Under the pieces are notes generated by a model. It was not told the DNA's origin and did no database searches. It saw nothing but the letters and a program-made list of their open reading frames with translations. From Nitrososphaerales archaeon (lineage in GTDB: Archaea > Thermoproteota > Nitrososphaeria > Nitrososphaerales > Nitrososphaeraceae): a DNA stretch of 43,409 bases. How positions within the stretch are numbered: the first letter of the stretch is position 1; each line of letters opens with the position of its first letter. The position numbers and the translations under genes are program-made. Where the stretch lies: positions 1 to 43,409 of the forward strand of contig JARBAU010000090.1 of the NCBI GenBank assembly GCA_029237525.1. The letters are read 5' to 3'. Below are positions 24,412 through 33,181 of this stretch, in pieces.

Positions 24412-25440
24412 TTGAAGTCAGCCACCATTAATACATTTGTATTTGTTTTATTTCTTATCTTATTATACTATAATCTGTTTGTCGCAGCTGGCCCTGGGTT
24501 ATTGACGTTCGCAACCCCTGACGCAGCCACTACGAAGCACATAAATCATAAATTCGACTCTCCGATTAGAATTATAGGCTACAATCCAACAAAACTAAAT
24601 TTAGATTCTAAAAAATCTTATGGTTCACAATATCGTGATATTGCATCGGTTAATCCTGATAATTTCAAAAATAGTTCACGGACGACCCATTCTGTACCTA
24701 ACCAGATTTCTGGCTCCAATACTCTTGAATATACCTCTAGATTTATTTGTGGGGTTATAACTGGCGAAGATGGGCCCTTAAGACCGGGCCGTTATAATAC
24801 AGATATAAATATATTTAACAGGCAAAACTTTCCAGTATCATTCCTATGGAAAGCAGTCCTTAACGGTGATAGTCTTGAACATAACTACAATATTCAAAAT
24901 CTAGGACCAGGAAGGTCAACGAGTATTGATTGTACGCAAATTCTTAGTTCAATACCTGATGTAGGTAACTCAACTTCTGAGAAATACTTTGAAGGGGTTG
25001 TAACAATCAATGTTAATTTAGATCCATCCATACTATCTGCGATCTCATCAAGCAAGAGTGGTGTTGCAGGAATAATCTCCGGCTCCGAGGCAACTAGTGT
25101 TTTAAGTGTAGACGCAATATACACTGTTAATGCACTCAAGGTCTCGAGTAGAGAAATTGTGCTTCAGCTTGTTGAGTATTCGATTAATATTCGCGATAAA
25201 AATATTCCTTCAGACATGGTGTCAAAAGTTCTTAGTATGGCCGTACCGATAAAGACTAACGAGACAATTAACCCAGACAAGCAAGTAAGATCAGTCCTAG
25301 CTAGAGAATTTTCACTTACACCAACTGAAGCAGCTGGATTAAATATCACGATTCAAGGACTTAGTCTAGGAGTTGGCGCATTGGATGATAATCATGCACT
25401 ATCGCTGGAACGAATAAATCCTTATCAACCTCCATCATAA
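24412..25440 (+). CDS. Secreted or membrane-anchored protein of unknown function, 342 aa
   Basis: From TTG 24412, with GGAG at 24401-24404 about 7 nt upstream. Residues 8-27 are a hydrophobic signal peptide or anchor (FVFVLFLILLYYNLFV). The rest is exported-type: Ser/Thr/Asn rich, with several N-glycosylation-like N-x-S/T sites (NSS, NST, NIT). Two Cys around residues 113 and 168 (FICGVITG, SIDCTQIL) could form a disulfide. The middle (about 110-215) reads like a beta-sandwich (PGRYNTDINIFNRQNFPVSF, EGVVTINVNLDPSI), and the C-terminal half alternates strands and polar helices. I recognise no family; a surface protein specific to Thaumarchaeota is likely. Confidence 0.65.
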   Translation: MKSATINTFVFVLFLILLYYNLFVAAGPGLLTFATPDAATTKHINHKFDSPIRIIGYNPTKLNLDSKKSYGSQYRDIASVNPDNFKNSSRTTHSVPNQISGSNTLEYTSRFICGVITGEDGPLRPGRYNTDINIFNRQNFPVSFLWKAVLNGDSLEHNYNIQNLGPGRSTSIDCTQILSSIPDVGNSTSEKYFEGVVTINVNLDPSILSAISSSKSGVAGIISGSEATSVLSVDAIYTVNALKVSSREIVLQLVEYSINIRDKNIPSDMVSKVLSMAVPIKTNETINPDKQVRSVLAREFSLTPTEAAGLNITIQGLSLGVGALDDNHALSLERINPYQPPS

Positions 25441-25571
25441 GTCTACTTGGGCTAGGAATGTGAGACAATTTCTATCTAAAATTTCAGCTGTTAGAGGTGT
25501 TCCAGTTTCATTAGAGATTTATTTATAAATTAAAATGCCTGATTACCGCATTCTAAAGTATCGAATTCAAA

Positions 25572-25691
25572 ATGAAGACTTGTAGCGTTTGTGGGAGGAC
25601 GAAATTCTTGGCAATAAATTTTCTCCTTTCTGATGTTGTATGTAACGATTGTTATTTCATGAGAAAGGAGTTTGAAAGCTCAAAACATTGA
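25572..25691 (+). CDS. Zinc-binding microprotein, 39 aa
   Basis: ATG 25572 to TGA 25691. The sequence contains two Cys-x-x-Cys knuckles, CSVC at residues 4-7 and CNDC at 24-27, spaced by 16 residues, a complete treble-clef or zinc-ribbon-type site. The tail is basic and acidic mixed (RKEFESSKH). Zinc microproteins of this size often act in RNA or protein contacts, but I cannot assign a role. A TATA-like TTTATAAATT at 25522-25531 lies about 45 bp upstream. Confidence 0.6.
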   Translation: MKTCSVCGRTKFLAINFLLSDVVCNDCYFMRKEFESSKH

Positions 25692-25915
25692 AGTTCAAAG
25701 ACTTGACTATTTAACAAGGCAATCGATCGATTAACAGTAAAGAATGCAAGGATTAAATACCTACTAAAACCATGGCCTGTCCAGACCTATTGTAGGCAAT
25801 TAAATTATTTGTTAGATTTTACACCTAATTAGCAACAATTGGTAACTGGGAATGTGTCAATGTCAATAACGCTCCCATGGAGCATGCTAAGGCAATTTTG
25901 AATATTGAAATACCA

Positions 25916-26374
25916 TTAGTCCTGCTTATTACCGCATCTATTACAAAACTTGGCAGTTACGCCAATAGACTCTCCGCAATGGATACAATATCTTTTCATG
26001 TGATCTTCGACACGCTTGCCTAAACTATGACTAGATAGATTATCGTTGGTAATTGTGCTCTCATTTGGATTAGGCTGCCTTGTGTCTGATTTATTTGGTT
26101 CTGTATATTGACCATACATTTCTGTAACTGCGCCGGTGGGCTTAAACGAATCGTCGACATTCGGATTTACTCCCATTATTCGCTCATCATCATTATCACT
26201 TACCTCTTCTAGATATAGTAACAACCTAGGACGCTTGTTTGAATCACCTCGATCTGGTACTTGATCACCAAGCCATAACGCAAATTTCTTAAGTGTCATT
26301 TCCGGAGTCGAAAAAGTTAATGAATGAGTCGACATATATTCGTCAGTTGCTGATCTCCCATTAAAGACTTTCAT
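25916..26374 (-). CDS. Protein with C-terminal zinc ribbon, 152 aa
   Basis: From ATG 26374 (a GTG at 26377 is one codon upstream). The N-terminal 70 residues form a small alpha/beta region (TLKKFALWLGDQVP, RPRLLLYLEEVSDND). A low-complexity polar linker of about 50 residues follows (PNKSDTRQPNPNESTITNDN). The protein ends in a zinc ribbon: CIHCGESIGVTAKFCNRCG, two Cys-x-x-Cys-Gly knuckles. The same C-terminal module, with another N-terminus, is found in the next gene upstream on the same strand (26771-27271). Zinc ribbons of this type commonly serve protein-protein contacts. Function unknown. Confidence 0.7.
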   Translation of the reverse strand: MKVFNGRSATDEYMSTHSLTFSTPEMTLKKFALWLGDQVPDRGDSNKRPRLLLYLEEVSDNDDERIMGVNPNVDDSFKPTGAVTEMYGQYTEPNKSDTRQPNPNESTITNDNLSSHSLGKRVEDHMKRYCIHCGESIGVTAKFCNRCGNKQD

Positions 26375-26390
26375 CACTCAGTTTAATGCA

Positions 26391-26400
26391 TATATATTAT
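26391..26400 (-). promoter_or_regulatory. TATA box of the zinc-ribbon gene at 25916
   Basis: The minus strand reads ATAATATATA, about 20-25 bp before ATG 26374, implying a leaderless message. The remaining gene-free interval up to 26770 (about 370 bp) is AT-rich, and I see nothing else in it. Confidence 0.5.
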
Positions 26401-26770
26401 TAATAGTTGTATTTCTCAATCGCTTGCTATAAACTAGTGAATCAGTAAATTTGTGCTCGTAAGTTGAGTCTATATTTTCATTACCCTCTACAATGCTGGG
26501 TTTTTAAGCGACCATTATGGCACAAAGCGAATCATGACATAGTCCATTCGAAAAGCTAAATTGGAAAATCGGTGATTCGGGTTTGATAGTAATACTATTT
26601 CTAAATTAAGATTGTGACTATTTAAGCAATATATACTCTCAAAGTAATTAAAGAGATATTGTCACTTTTCGAGCTTTATGCATTGGGTTCCAAAACTATA
26701 CTGTAGTCTGTTCGATTTGTAATATTTATCACTATGATTACCCGGAAACATTCATACACACCTAATAAAA

Positions 26771-27271
26771 TCATTGAGGGTTGCCGCATTTGTTGCAGAA
26801 TTTTGCTTGTACGGACAAATTATTACCACATTTGAGGCACGTACGCTCAGCTGGTCTTTCTACAGCATTTCTACTAGGTTTCTCGATCGTTATTGTTACA
26901 GGTTCAAACTTAGGTTCGGTTACATCAAGTGTGGGGTTGTGAGCTGCTAGTTTAGAGTTCGACATTGACGATGAATCTTCTTTGCCAGAAGGTTGCGAAG
27001 AGGATTGTGAGTTTAGTGATAAACTGGAAACATGGTGCTTATTTTCATTGAATATTGCCTTCAACTCCAGTAGGATTTGTGTCGAAAGAAAGTTAATGGC
27101 TGTCATAGATTTCATATAGTCTCCGAGTTTGAACAAAAATTCTTTATCGTTGATGCTGCCTTTTCTGTAGAGTTGTGAAGAATCAATCAGATTTTCATAC
27201 TGGTCCTGTATATCGGCAATCATCTTTTTTAGTTTATCAGCTCGATTTGAAATCCCCTCCCGTCCTTGCAT
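26771..27271 (-). CDS. Helical protein with C-terminal zinc ribbon, 166 aa
   Basis: The first 80 residues are helical and coiled-coil-like (ISNRADKLKKMIADIQDQYENLID, then LFKLGDYMKSMTAINFLSTQILLELKAIF). A Ser-rich disordered linker follows (about 82-140). The C-terminus is a zinc ribbon: CLKCGNNLSVQAKFCNKCG, nearly the same as in the protein encoded downstream at 25916. The helical part recalls small adaptor or ESCRT-like helical hairpins, but I would not name a family. The shared ribbon suggests the two proteins bind the same partner. Confidence 0.7.
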   Translation of the reverse strand: MQGREGISNRADKLKKMIADIQDQYENLIDSSQLYRKGSINDKEFLFKLGDYMKSMTAINFLSTQILLELKAIFNENKHHVSSLSLNSQSSSQPSGKEDSSSMSNSKLAAHNPTLDVTEPKFEPVTITIEKPSRNAVERPAERTCLKCGNNLSVQAKFCNKCGNPQ

Positions 27272-27398
27272 GACTTATACCACTAATTAGGGTGTTGAAT
27301 GTGTCGTCCTAATAAAAGTTTGAAAGTTGTAGACAGCGACAAGTCGATAGTAAGATAAAGATGATTCGAACGTGGATCTAGTCATATGGTATTCTTAG

Positions 27399-27596
27399 TT
27401 GAGCGTGCAAATTACATCAATTAACGTTGCAGGCAACTCAGGAAAATCCCTCGACCGAAATCTCCACCAGACTTATGAAACACAGTCGATGCCATTTGGT
27501 AGCTACATCTCCTCAGTCACTTTAGAAGAGAAAAAGAATTCTGAAGGTTCAAATTTGTTGATTGAGTTGCGCAGCGTAACGCAGCGTTACATATGA
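27399..27596 (+). CDS. Possible small protein, 65 aa
   Basis: Frame from TTG 27399 to TGA 27596. The product is polar, without membrane helix or Cys, and reads like protein toward its end (YISSVTLEEKKNSEGSNLL, then ELRSVTQRYI). No ribosome binding site or clear TATA box supports the start. The 3' end of the frame overlaps a perfect inverted repeat (27576-27590). It may be a real lineage-specific gene or chance. Confidence 0.3.
   Translation: MSVQITSINVAGNSGKSLDRNLHQTYETQSMPFGSYISSVTLEEKKNSEGSNLLIELRSVTQRYI
27576..27590. repeat. Perfect inverted repeat with overlapping direct repeat
   Basis: GTAACG and CGTTAC flank CAG. The same bases hold two copies of GCAGCGT (27571-27577 and 27581-27587). 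It is GC-richer than its surroundings and lies about 300 bp upstream of the start of the minus-strand gene's neighbour region. Operator or 3' hairpin are both possible. Confidence 0.35.
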
Positions 27597-27640
27597 TGAA
27601 CTAAAATTTTATGCGATGCTATTCGAACTAGTTCTAGATC

Positions 27641-27886
27641 TTAGCCAGACAAGGAAAGTGTTTTGGATTCATTTGAGTAATATTTTCTTGCACCTACGAA
27701 GACCTTGTAATAACACGTGTTGATATCTTCAGCAGATAGTTTGCCGTTTTTATTTGCTGCTTTGGTTGTGCAATTAAAATAATTCTTGAGGGCTAGTGCT
27801 GGAACTGCTATTGAGACAGCTACCATCAGAATTGCAAATACTCCTAAGATGATGACTATTGTTGACCTCTGTATTTCCAAGTGCAT
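27641..27886 (-). CDS. Small membrane-anchored or exported protein, 81 aa
   Basis: I place the start at ATG 27886 because a TATA box (27902-27914) lies about 25 bp upstream and covers the alternative GTG start at 27919. The product begins MHLEIQRSTIVIILGVFAIL, a signal-anchor helix continuing to about residue 33 (ALALK). An outside domain of about 48 residues contains two Cys (NYFNCTT, NTCYYKV), which may form a disulfide. The C-terminal half is polar and Tyr/Lys rich. Function unknown. Confidence 0.6.
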   Translation of the reverse strand: MHLEIQRSTIVIILGVFAILMVAVSIAVPALALKNYFNCTTKAANKNGKLSAEDINTCYYKVFVGARKYYSNESKTLSLSG

Positions 27887-27901
27887 TGATACCCAGCAAC
27901 T

Positions 27902-27914
27902 TATAAAATATATA
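27902..27914 (-). promoter_or_regulatory. TATA box of the 27641-27886 gene
   Basis: TATAAAATATATA read on the plus strand gives TATATATTTTATA on the minus strand, about 25 bp from ATG 27886. It decides the start in favour of that ATG and a leaderless transcript. Confidence 0.55.
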
Positions 27915-28235
27915 TGCACTTTGTGGATATTTTAGATTAGTATTCTATAAGAGAATCTGTCTGAGATTTTTGATAGTTGATAGTACCCAATTACAATAAT
28001 ACAGTATCTTCAAATAACTAGTGTTATAATTAATACGATACTGCAGGTGACAAAGGGCGGTCGAACATGTTGTATCAACGAAAACTTTCAAAATGTATCT
28101 TAGACAAGATGTAAATCTAGTAGAAAAATTCATGGGCTCTTCCTGAGAGCGAAAAAATTCCTGTTGACTAACTGATATCCCCAGTATCAAATGACTTTTA
28201 TATGCAATTATTTAATTTTTTATGAGATGTGTTAG

Positions 28236-28310
28236 GGAGGGATGGTCTAGATTGGTTAGGATACCTGCCTTACACGCAGGTGGTCATGGGTTCAAATCCC
28301 ATTCCCTCCA
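28236..28310 (+). tRNA. tRNA-Val (anticodon UAC)
   Basis: Full cloverleaf. The acceptor stem GGAGGGA (28236-28242) pairs with TCCCTCC (28303-28309), with discriminator A at 28310. The anticodon stem is CCTGC/GCAGG (28264-28268 with 28276-28280) around loop CTTACAC, placing anticodon TAC at 28271-28273. The T arm is ATGGG-TTCAAAT-CCCAT. CCA is not encoded and there is no intron. An AT-rich TATA-like stretch (28210-28221) lies about 20-25 bp upstream. Confidence 0.96.
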
Positions 28311-29013
28311 ATCTAAATTGATGTTCACATTATCTGTTATAATGTCGACAAGCATGAGAATAATTGAGAATGATCTATAAAATCCCCATCTAAAAAGTAT
28401 GATTAATTAATATGTCTAAGTGCTAAGTTAACGGGTTTTCAGTCTATAATAAAATTTCCATATCTACAAAAAACGATTTGCGAATTAATTGCCGACACTG
28501 CGATAAATTGATTTGCGATTCCACTCAATATTATGAATATAAACTGCATTAATTGCTTTCGACACTAGAAGTATCAGAAGGTATGTTCGTAGCCTTGGGA
28601 CTTACATTTTAGAATTATCAATATGCCTTTTATAGCATTCTAATAGAGTTTAAAGCCAGAGAATTTTTAACATCAGTAATTTCTTTTTAGTTTATGATGG
28701 ATTTAAATCCGGTAAGAGAAAATTTGACATTGCTAAAATGGGATTCGTATGTCGCCAACATTGTTAGTAATTATTGAATAGATCTGATGTATGATAATAT
28801 GTTATAGTCTTTGGTATCTATAGGATAAAAATTTGCCGAAATGAACTTCTGCCTCTGCAATGACTCTAATATTGGCCGCGTATTATTAGGTAAAAAAATC
28901 AGGAAAAAGATTACAGCACTAATTTCCTTAAATCAAATATAATTACTCCTGATAAATGTTATTGAAGTACTACGATTCAATCCCAACAATCTCGAGGCAT
29001 TGCAAAGTTATAT
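28311..29013. other. Gene-free stretch after tRNA-Val
   Basis: About 700 AT-rich bases. I read both strands and found only frames below 30 codons without structure. tRNA 3' ends are common integration sites, but I see no integrase gene and no obvious repeat of the tRNA 3' end further along in the window. Confidence 0.4.
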
Positions 29014-29415
29014 GTGAGCGAGCTATTTTTGCGTTTGTTTCTAGCTGTTTGTGGTACTGTGTTATCGGTTCTAATATTCGTATCCATCATGATCGGTCAA
29101 GCTAACGCCTCGTCTTTACAGATTGATGTGGTTGATTATAATGACAACAACCAATTCCGCATTGATAGTGGTAATATACTTGCGGTCTATCATACGACTG
29201 CCCAAACGCAATTCGACAAAAGTCTTCCTAGTACATCTATTGGGTATTCACCGCTGCGAGACGTTAATGGTGGAATAAATATAGATTCATCTTCGGATTC
29301 GCAACAGTCAATTCCTGATACAGATCATAATCACAAGAATGATGGAAAGAAAAATAATAACAACGGAATAGGCATCGGAAATGGCGATACTCCATTTACC
29401 TTACCGTTCCCATGA
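29014..29415 (+). CDS. Exported Asn/Asp-rich protein, 133 aa
   Basis: From GTG 29014. Residues 5-32 are a signal peptide ending in an Ala-rich cleavage region (IGQANASS). The mature part starts with SLQIDVVDYNDNNQFRID and becomes low complexity: Ser/Asp/His (DSSSDSQQSIPDTDHNHK), then KKNNNNGIGIGNGD, ending TPFTLPFP. It has no Cys and no membrane anchor after the signal. The flexible Asn/Asp/Gly tail suggests a cell-surface or cell-wall role. I recognise no family. Confidence 0.55.
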   Translation: MSELFLRLFLAVCGTVLSVLIFVSIMIGQANASSLQIDVVDYNDNNQFRIDSGNILAVYHTTAQTQFDKSLPSTSIGYSPLRDVNGGINIDSSSDSQQSIPDTDHNHKNDGKKNNNNGIGIGNGDTPFTLPFP

Positions 29416-29700
29416 TTGTAATAAAAAGTTAGGATATAAAATATGCCACAAAATGTTCTGAATAATATTGGCCCCTGTCATATTTAATCATTAAAACATG
29501 GACTGCAGGACAAAATGAAACACTAATCACTAAAAATAGCATTACCTTGTGAATCAGATGATTGTGCTAATCATGTACGTTCATGTATTTAGTAACTGGT
29601 TGTATATCCTTTACTGAATATTTTTGGTGATGGTTTCGATGATAGAGAGAGCATACGACATAATACTTTTTTGTCCAGGATACTTGTGATTCTAGATAAG
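29416..29700. other. Gene-free stretch before tatA
   Basis: About 285 AT-rich bases without a gene or strong hairpin; the tatA promoter follows at 29701. Confidence 0.35.
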
Positions 29701-29710
29701 TACATATAAG
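29701..29710 (+). promoter_or_regulatory. TATA box of tatA
   Basis: TACATATAAG. The expected transcription start, about 26 bp on, falls near 29732, downstream of the first in-frame ATG (29723) and upstream of the second (29744). This points to ATG 29744. Confidence 0.5.
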
Positions 29711-29743
29711 GAAATTGGGATAATGTATTCATCGGACTGTCGA

Positions 29744-30061
29744 ATGGCTTACGAAAATGTCATCTTGATTTTGGTGGCAGTGGGGTTGATATTTTTTGGA
29801 TCCAAAAAGTTGCCTGAACTATTCAAGTCATTAGGAAGAGCCCAGGTAGAATATGAAAAAGCAAAAATAGAATCGAAGAATGAGCTTTCAAGAACTGGGT
29901 TGGCAATGAATCAACCAGAACTAAGAAAGGAAAATGAGAGCGACTTATCGAGGGAAAAACTTGAAGAAATGGCCTCCAAGTTGGGTATTGATGAAAATTC
30001 GAACATTAGTGACGTAGAATTGAAGGAAAAAATTTTAGAACGCATAAGGCATGGGACATGA
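29744..30061 (+). CDS. tatA: Twin-arginine translocase subunit TatA
   Basis: Pore-forming component of the Tat system that exports folded proteins. 105 residues from ATG 29744; an ATG at 29723 would add seven polar residues that the promoter position argues against. The N-terminal membrane helix (ENVILILVAVGLIFF) is followed by the hallmark FGSKKLPELFKSLGRA hinge and amphipathic helix, then a charged helical tail of about 65 residues (EYEKAKIESKNEL, ending LKEKILERIRHG). No tatC is adjacent. Thaumarchaeal copper redox proteins and others may depend on this route. Confidence 0.88.
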   Translation: MAYENVILILVAVGLIFFGSKKLPELFKSLGRAQVEYEKAKIESKNELSRTGLAMNQPELRKENESDLSREKLEEMASKLGIDENSNISDVELKEKILERIRHGT

Positions 30062-30380
30062 ATTGTTCAACAAGACAAAGATCTTGGCTTTAATCTGACG
30101 GTATTGTATACTAAAGTCAAATAATGAACTGACCATTTTGGTTTCCAACTATTCAATTACAAGAGATTTAGTTTAAAGTTTTTGAGTAGTGAAAATTAGA
30201 TGAGGTTCAAATGTGACAAATGGATCGGCAGGTTGAACTGGGAAATTCACAGCTTAGCGAGCGTCGTCTATGATTCAGATTTTTGTTTTAGGCAGGACAT
30301 CTATGATAGTATTCTTCAAACCAGCTAGGCACGTCTGAGCAAAAGTTGGGTAAGTCGTGTTTCGATCTAGAGAACGAAGA
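30062..30380. other. Convergent gene-free stretch
   Basis: About 320 bases between tatA and the end of the Kelch gene. A T5 run at 30180-30184 is the only possible termination signal. The forward frames continuing into the Kelch gene are its shadows. Confidence 0.35.
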
Positions 30381-31466
30381 TCAATGTGTTCCTTGTACGT
30401 GGAACACTTCGTTAACATCTGCGAAAGATATATCGGGTGTCGGACCGCCCCCGATCACATATATATTATTTCCCATTGCAATTGCGGCTAAGCCATGTCG
30501 AGCAGTAGGCATGGGTGTTTCTTCAGTCCATGTTCTGATCTGTGGATTGTACATTTCGTTGTTATTGAACGTCTTATCTGGCGCTTCTCCTCCAAATATA
30601 TATACATTTCCATTCACCACCGCTGCAGCAATACCACCACGTTTTGTAGGCATAGGAGGCAATTCCGTCCATGTATTAGATTTTGGATCATAGACTTCGT
30701 TATTGTTTAAATTTGAAGACTTGCCTGTAGGTCTACCTCCAATTGCGTATAGTTTGCCATCTATCACTGCTGATGCGAGGTGTTGTCTTGCAGTTGGCAT
30801 TGGCGCCTTTTCCGTCCACATGTTCGTCTTGGGATCGTACGCTTCATTTGTATTCAAAGGCTTATTTGATGTTCCTCCGACTGCGTACAATATACCGTCA
30901 ACGAATTGAGCTGTTAATGCCGCTCTCGCGGTAGGCATATCTTTACCTTCAAGCCACTTATCAGTCACAGGATCGTAAACAAAGAATTTATTTGAAGGCA
31001 CCTTGTTATCCAAAAAACCTCCAACTAAATAGATCTTATTGTTATAAGTAGCTGCCGCAGCATGGTTTAGATTTACCGGTACTGGAGAAGCATTAGACCA
31101 CGAATTGCTTTTTGTATCATAAACTTCCACACTATTCTTATTTCTTTTTCCAGTCTCACCATAGCCAGCAATAATGTAAATTTTATCACCAATTGCCGCA
31201 TACGCAGATTCCATTTTCGAGACTGGATTTGGCTTTGCGGTTTCCCAGGAAGTTTCATTAGCTAGATTAGGTGTTGGCTGCTGCTGGGCATATGTGTAAC
31301 GGGCCATAGAGAGTGGATTGCTTAGAGTGAAAGTAGCTAACAGAATTATGACTATCATAGGAGTTAATTTTCCTCTCCAAATGCGATTGATTGAATATCG
31401 TATAGTGGTTAGGATTGTAGAATCAATCTCATTAAAATCACTATCATTTGTATTGTCGGCTTTCAT
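30381..31466 (-). CDS. Membrane-anchored Kelch-repeat beta-propeller
   Basis: 361 residues. A cytoplasmic N-terminus of about 32 residues (MKADNTNDSDFNEIDS) precedes a membrane helix (about 36-56, PMIVIILLATFTLS) and a Gln/Pro linker (QQQPTPNLANE). About six Kelch motifs then run to the end, each with the double Gly strand and spaced Tyr and Trp: for example IYIIAGYGE with SNSWSNASP, IYLVGGF with TDKWLEG, LYAVGG with TNMWTEKAPMPTARQ, LYAIGGRP with SNTWTELPPMPTKRG, VYIFGGE with IRTWTEETPMPTARH, and IYVIGGG. Six blades of about 48 residues form one propeller displayed outside the cell. Such propellers bind proteins or sugars; the partner is unknown. The blades are very alike, so recent duplication within the gene is likely. 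Confidence 0.88.
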   Translation of the reverse strand: MKADNTNDSDFNEIDSTILTTIRYSINRIWRGKLTPMIVIILLATFTLSNPLSMARYTYAQQQPTPNLANETSWETAKPNPVSKMESAYAAIGDKIYIIAGYGETGKRNKNSVEVYDTKSNSWSNASPVPVNLNHAAAATYNNKIYLVGGFLDNKVPSNKFFVYDPVTDKWLEGKDMPTARAALTAQFVDGILYAVGGTSNKPLNTNEAYDPKTNMWTEKAPMPTARQHLASAVIDGKLYAIGGRPTGKSSNLNNNEVYDPKSNTWTELPPMPTKRGGIAAAVVNGNVYIFGGEAPDKTFNNNEMYNPQIRTWTEETPMPTARHGLAAIAMGNNIYVIGGGPTPDISFADVNEVFHVQGTH

Positions 31467-32130
31467 CGTACGTCAACCGTGAGCTAATATGCCTTTTAAG
31501 GTTTATAGTTCATGACTCGAACTGCCTGTCGTCAAGTTATTAGTTCTGCTTACTTCAACGTTATGTTTAACACGCTGCCAGAAAAGATTTCATGACTAAA
31601 TACTTTAACGGTAAGATAGTAACTTGGTTCATATGCAAATCCAGATAAATTACATCAAATTACCAGCCATAGACACTAAAACTACTTAACCAATGTTTAG
31701 TTACTTTGTTAATAGAATTTCATCCAGCTTCAATGAAAAGTACGGCGCGTTTGAAGGACAGTGTAAATTATTTCAAGCACCTACATAATAATAAAATTGA
31801 CAAGCAAATGAACATTAAAGATGACAAATATCTAGTTTCGAACCCCACATCATTACCCCGTTGAGGGTCAGACAAAGATGAGTAAGAACTCAATTTTTCG
31901 CTAGTTATGTGTCAACATAGAGCGCGATATCTTGATAACTTGGAAATTGGATCGACTCTCTATTATTGGCTACTAGAGTAGGCAAAAAAGTGAGTTTTTC
32001 AATAGACTTCCTCTTGGACCGAATAGTATTAAATGTATCAGGATATGATTAAGAAAAATCCAATCGATCTGATTTGTTAATTGAATTTGGTTGGTTTTGC
32101 ACAAGACCATCTCATACAATATATGTTTAT
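31467..32130. other. Gene-poor stretch upstream of the Kelch gene
   Basis: About 660 bases. The start holds the Kelch promoter region (minus strand). A forward frame of 43 codons (31733-31864, beginning MKSTARLKDSVNYFKHLH) is protein-like but has no supporting promoter or family. Nothing else is seen. Confidence 0.35.
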
Positions 32131-32295
32131 TCACTCAGAACTAGTGGTAGCATCGGCATCTTTCTTGATAACTCGGAAGAATTTCACACCGTCTTGTAAA
32201 TTTTCATCCCAAATAAGATCGTCAGTGTCTTTCAACTCCAAGTAGTCTTTTACAAAAGCCGGTATCCCATCCTTAATTTTTGATATCCTCACCAT
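32131..32295 (-). CDS. AbrB/MazE-like swapped-hairpin microprotein, 54 aa
   Basis: Minus-strand frame from ATG 32295 to TGA at 32131. The sequence reads MVRISKIKDGIPAFVKDYLE, then LKDTDDLIWDEN, then VKFFRVIKKD, matching the SpoVT/AbrB pattern: a first strand, I-P-x-x-V-(R/K) helix, L-x-L-K-x-x-D turn, L-x-W strand and a final basic strand. Domains like this form dimers that bind DNA, as stand-alone regulators or as antitoxins. No toxin gene (PIN, MazF or similar) lies next to it, so a transcription regulator is more likely. TTTTTATCTA about 30 bp upstream on the same strand suggests a leaderless mRNA. The Ser/Thr tail (TTSSE) is disordered. Confidence 0.65.
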   Translation of the reverse strand: MVRISKIKDGIPAFVKDYLELKDTDDLIWDENLQDGVKFFRVIKKDADATTSSE

Positions 32296-33181
32296 ATATC
32301 GAAATGAATAGGAATAGATAAAAACTTATGGCAAATGCTATGCTAATCAATAAAATCCTAAGTTCACCATTCAGTTTTGACCGCGTGTTGTCTTTGGTAG
32401 CCTATAAGCGGATTTTCAATAATTGTGCTCATTGCAACCAAGTGGTTATCTGAGGCAGCTTGTCACAAATTGATCCTCAATTTAAACAATTTGGAATTCA
32501 TCTGTAATGGATAAACTGTTAAATTTCTACTCGACCATGATCTATGTTCACATTCAGAACTAATGATCTATGATTCCATTTGTATTATGTAAAGCGTTCA
32601 AGAAAGTAAAGGAATTGTGAATCACTACGATTGGAATTGAATTTATGGTGGGGGTTATGAATCCTCGGTTTAATGTCCTTATATTCTTAGACTACCTTAT
32701 ATGCCAGTATTGACTTAGTTTGATACCGTTTCAGATAATATGTCTGGATGTAGATGGAGAGCCATAATGGTGATTCTGGCGATTGGTATATTTGAACAAG
32801 ATTTTCACCACCGAGTCGAGCAATAGTAATATCATTAATGACTTTGTTACTACGATATAGCAAAGAGAAAATTGTGAAGTTAGTAATCATTACTCCTTAA
32901 TTGATAAACGGAATGCAATATTGGAAATTTGGACTTATAACAGTACATTTATTCAATTGCAAGGATTGGATTTCTGAGGCATGAATATCGAAATCCAGAT
33001 AGTGATTTGGAAATGAAGATCAACAATATTTTCACTGATCAATGTATACTTATTGAACATATAAAAAAAATGGTAAGATTGTTTAGCTATAATTGAGTAC
33101 AACTAATGTCTGAACTAAATCTAAGGTAATGAGTTACTCAAATCTAATAAAGTATGTATTTGACTTTTTAGTGAAGATAAA
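32296..33181. other. Gene-poor stretch
   Basis: About 890 AT-rich bases. A minus-strand frame of 67 codons (32687-32890) starts at an ATG preceded 5 nt upstream by a good ribosome binding site, AAGGAG. Its product (ITNFTIFSLLYRSNKVIND and on) has no membrane, Cys or family pattern, so I leave it unassigned. The rest shows nothing. Confidence 0.35.

Noticed and set aside
27945-28190. Reverse 81-codon frame before tRNA-Val
   Set aside because: No recognisable structure, and its start region overlaps the area expected for the tRNA promoter.
28236-29013. tRNA-Val as an integration site of a mobile element
   Set aside because: No integrase, no repeat of the tRNA 3' end and no phage or plasmid genes are visible downstream.
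31733-31864. Forward 43-codon frame
   Set aside because: Protein-like composition but no promoter, ribosome binding site or family; below what I can support.
32687-32890. Reverse 67-codon frame with AAGGAG before its ATG
   Set aside because: Good ribosome binding site, but the product shows no coherent structure; kept only as a note.
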